Source of the DNA: Bacillota bacterium
GTDB taxonomy: Bacteria; Bacillota; Limnochordia; DUMW01
Assembly (NCBI GenBank): GCA_012839765.1
Contig: DUMW01000088.1
Location: 39,364-103,363, forward strand
DNA length: 64,000 nucleotides
Direction: 5' to 3'
Positions within the stretch are counted from its first letter, which is position 1, and the number at the start of each line of letters is the position of its first letter. The position numbers were made by a program, and so were the translations under genes. The notes under the pieces were generated by a model. That model was not told the origin of the DNA. It ran no database searches and saw only the letters and a list, made by a program, of their open reading frames with translations. Below, one piece after another: positions 62,854-64,000 of this stretch.

Positions 62854-62915
62854 TGGCGGAAAAGGGGAAGGGTAGTTCCGCCAACCTAGATCACCTGCCA
62901 GGATTCGGCCTGGCA
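62854..62915. terminator. two hairpins between convergent genes
   Basis: TGGCGGAA/TTCCGCCA (62854-62861 with 62876-62883) and TGCCAGG/CCTGGCA (62896-62902 with 62909-62915). No T-tracts, but the position between two stops suggests a transcription or stability barrier. Confidence 0.45.
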
Positions 62916-62931
62916 AGGGGGACAACCGGGT

Positions 62932-64000
62932 TTAGAAGTGGGTAGCAAGCCACTCCAGGAAGGCGTCGATCACTTCCGGCGCCACTTTCCGGGATGGGTC
63001 GTTATATTCAGCGAGATTAAACTCCTCGGTGGCGGGCATGAACAGGTGATCTAGCCGGGGAAACTCCACCAGCTTCACCCGGGTGTTGCCCGCAGTCTGG
63101 AGGGCTTGTGCCAGGGCCCGGGTATCTTCCACGGGCACCTGGGCATCCCACTGTCCGTGCAGGATCAACACCGGCACCGTGACCCTTTGGATCTCCTCGA
63201 GGGGCGTGAAGGAAAAGTGCTCTTGGAAGTAGGGGGCGTAGTAGGGAGTACCGAGAAACTCGATCCAGTCGCTGCCCTCCCGCAAAGCTGCGTAGAACTG
63301 GGCTTGGATGGCGAGATTGGCTTGGATTTGTTCCTCCGTTAGGCCCATCTGTTGTCCTGCCAACGCCACTTGATAGTCAATGATCTCATGGAGGGGCCGG
63401 GCCGGTGCCGCCAGCAACACCACCCCCGCCACATCATCCCGTCGGGCCGCCACCATGGGTACCAGCACGCCCCCCTCACTGTGCCCCACCAGGATCACTT
63501 GTTCCACGGAGCTGTTGGCTTTCAAAAAGTCGATGGCAGCACAAAGATCCGCCATGAGTTCACTGGGGGTGTGGGCCGCAAGGTTAGGATCCTGGTCACC
63601 CACACCGCGTTTGTCATACCGTAAAGAAGCAAAGCCCTGGGCGAAGGCTGCCTCCGCCAGTTGCTTGTACAGGTCTGTCCTTACGTTCCCGAAGTTGCCG
63701 TTCCGATCCACACTGCCGGAACCGTGCATAAAAATGACCCCGTAGCGGGGCGCAGTCTCCTCGGGCACAAGCAAGGTGCCCGGTAGGCGGATCTCCCCGC
63801 TGGGGATGGTGACTTCTAAGCCTAGCTGTGGTTCTGCTTCCACACTGAGCCGGATGCCCTGCTGGACCCTTACTTCCACCCCTTGGGTGGGGATAGTCAG
63901 CCGCAGGATCTGTCGAGTCTCCGGATTTACCCAGAGATTCACCCCCACACCGGCTTCGGGGGAAGATGCAAAGAGATGATAGCATTCCACGAACCAGTCA
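62932..64000 (-). CDS. alpha/beta hydrolase (5' end outside the window)
   Basis: At least 356 residues; the frame stays open to the window edge (GTG 63990 is only a possible start), so the N-terminus is outside. An N-terminal strand-rich region (about 1-55 of the visible part) precedes an alpha/beta hydrolase domain with VIFMHGSGSVDRNGNF, the nucleophile Ser in VGHSEGGVLVPM, the Asp region HGQWDAQVPVEDT and the catalytic His in RLDHLFMP. It resembles S9/dienelactone-hydrolase-like esterases with an N-terminal extension. The substrate is unknown. Confidence 0.85.
   Translation of the reverse strand, partial: DWFVECYHLFASSPEAGVGVNLWVNPETRQILRLTIPTQGVEVRVQQGIRLSVEAEPQLGLEVTIPSGEIRLPGTLLVPEETAPRYGVIFMHGSGSVDRNGNFGNVRTDLYKQLAEAAFAQGFASLRYDKRGVGDQDPNLAAHTPSELMADLCAAIDFLKANSSVEQVILVGHSEGGVLVPMVAARRDDVAGVVLLAAPARPLHEIIDYQVALAGQQMGLTEEQIQANLAIQAQFYAALREGSDWIEFLGTPYYAPYFQEHFSFTPLEEIQRVTVPVLILHGQWDAQVPVEDTRALAQALQTAGNTRVKLVEFPRLDHLFMPATEEFNLAEYNDPSRKVAPEVIDAFLEWLATHF

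Overview
The window is about 58 percent GC and looks like the chromosome of a spore-forming, Gram-positive-type bacterium (Bacillota). The signs are FapR-type control of lipid genes, PolC-family polymerase, a sigma-H-like factor, SpoIIIAA, a SPOCS (DUF3794) protein, a YtvI-like permease, an FMN riboswitch and strong purine-rich Shine-Dalgarno sites. The high GC, frequent TTG starts and plant-polysaccharide genes would fit a Limnochordia-like or deep clostridial lineage, but that placement is only an inference. No tRNA, rRNA, insertion sequence, prophage or CRISPR array was seen.

Layout. 1-5.5 kb: a carbohydrate locus with two paralogous TIM-barrel glycosidase-like proteins around a LacI regulator, then a UroD-fold protein. 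5.6-13.8 kb: yceD-rpmF, then the FapR-controlled lipid operon fapR-plsX-fabH-fabD-fabG-acpP-fabF, then rnc. 13.8-15.4 kb: a degenerate LexA/S24-like regulator divergent from a sigma-H-like gene. 15.5-26.1 kb: smc-ftsY, a reversed SPOCS gene, ylxM-ffh-rpsP-khpA-rimM-trmD-rplS-lepB-rnhB. 26.1-29.4 kb: a reversed pair, a GT4 glycosyltransferase and a large membrane protein. 29.5-35.4 kb: a zinc-ribbon protein, smg-like, topA, xerC, hslV, hslU. 35.4-46.6 kb: an accessory stretch with a GT2 remnant, riboswitch-controlled ribU, a cobyrinate diamide synthase homologue, a CE15-type esterase, a broken LamG gene, a two-component system with a target-like secreted protein, a truncated UroD-like gene and a sugar isomerase/epimerase. 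46.7-61.8 kb: rpsB-tsf-pyrH-frr-uppS-cdsA-permease-dxr-rseP-ispG-proS-GT2-polC. 61.9-64 kb: spoIIIAA without its usual partners, facing an alpha/beta hydrolase cut by the window edge.

The core runs follow the conserved Bacillota order closely. The differences are informative: codY and the flagellar block expected between hslU and rpsB are replaced by the accessory stretch, which carries three broken genes; rimP-nusA do not follow polC; and spoIIIAB-AH do not follow spoIIIAA.

The most unusual points are a PolC that lacks the inserted 3'-5' exonuclease domain; a three-tier structured leader upstream of rpsB; an S24-like regulator that has lost both the cleavage site and the catalytic lysine; a CbiA/CobB homologue in which the conserved C-terminal HxHF is YxYF, behind a consensus promoter and a structured leader; PhoP-type direct repeats between a two-component system and a secreted protein; and the repeated pairing of UroD-fold proteins with sugar enzymes. 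Where the nearest start codon sits inside the Shine-Dalgarno site, I moved the start to the properly spaced codon, often TTG.
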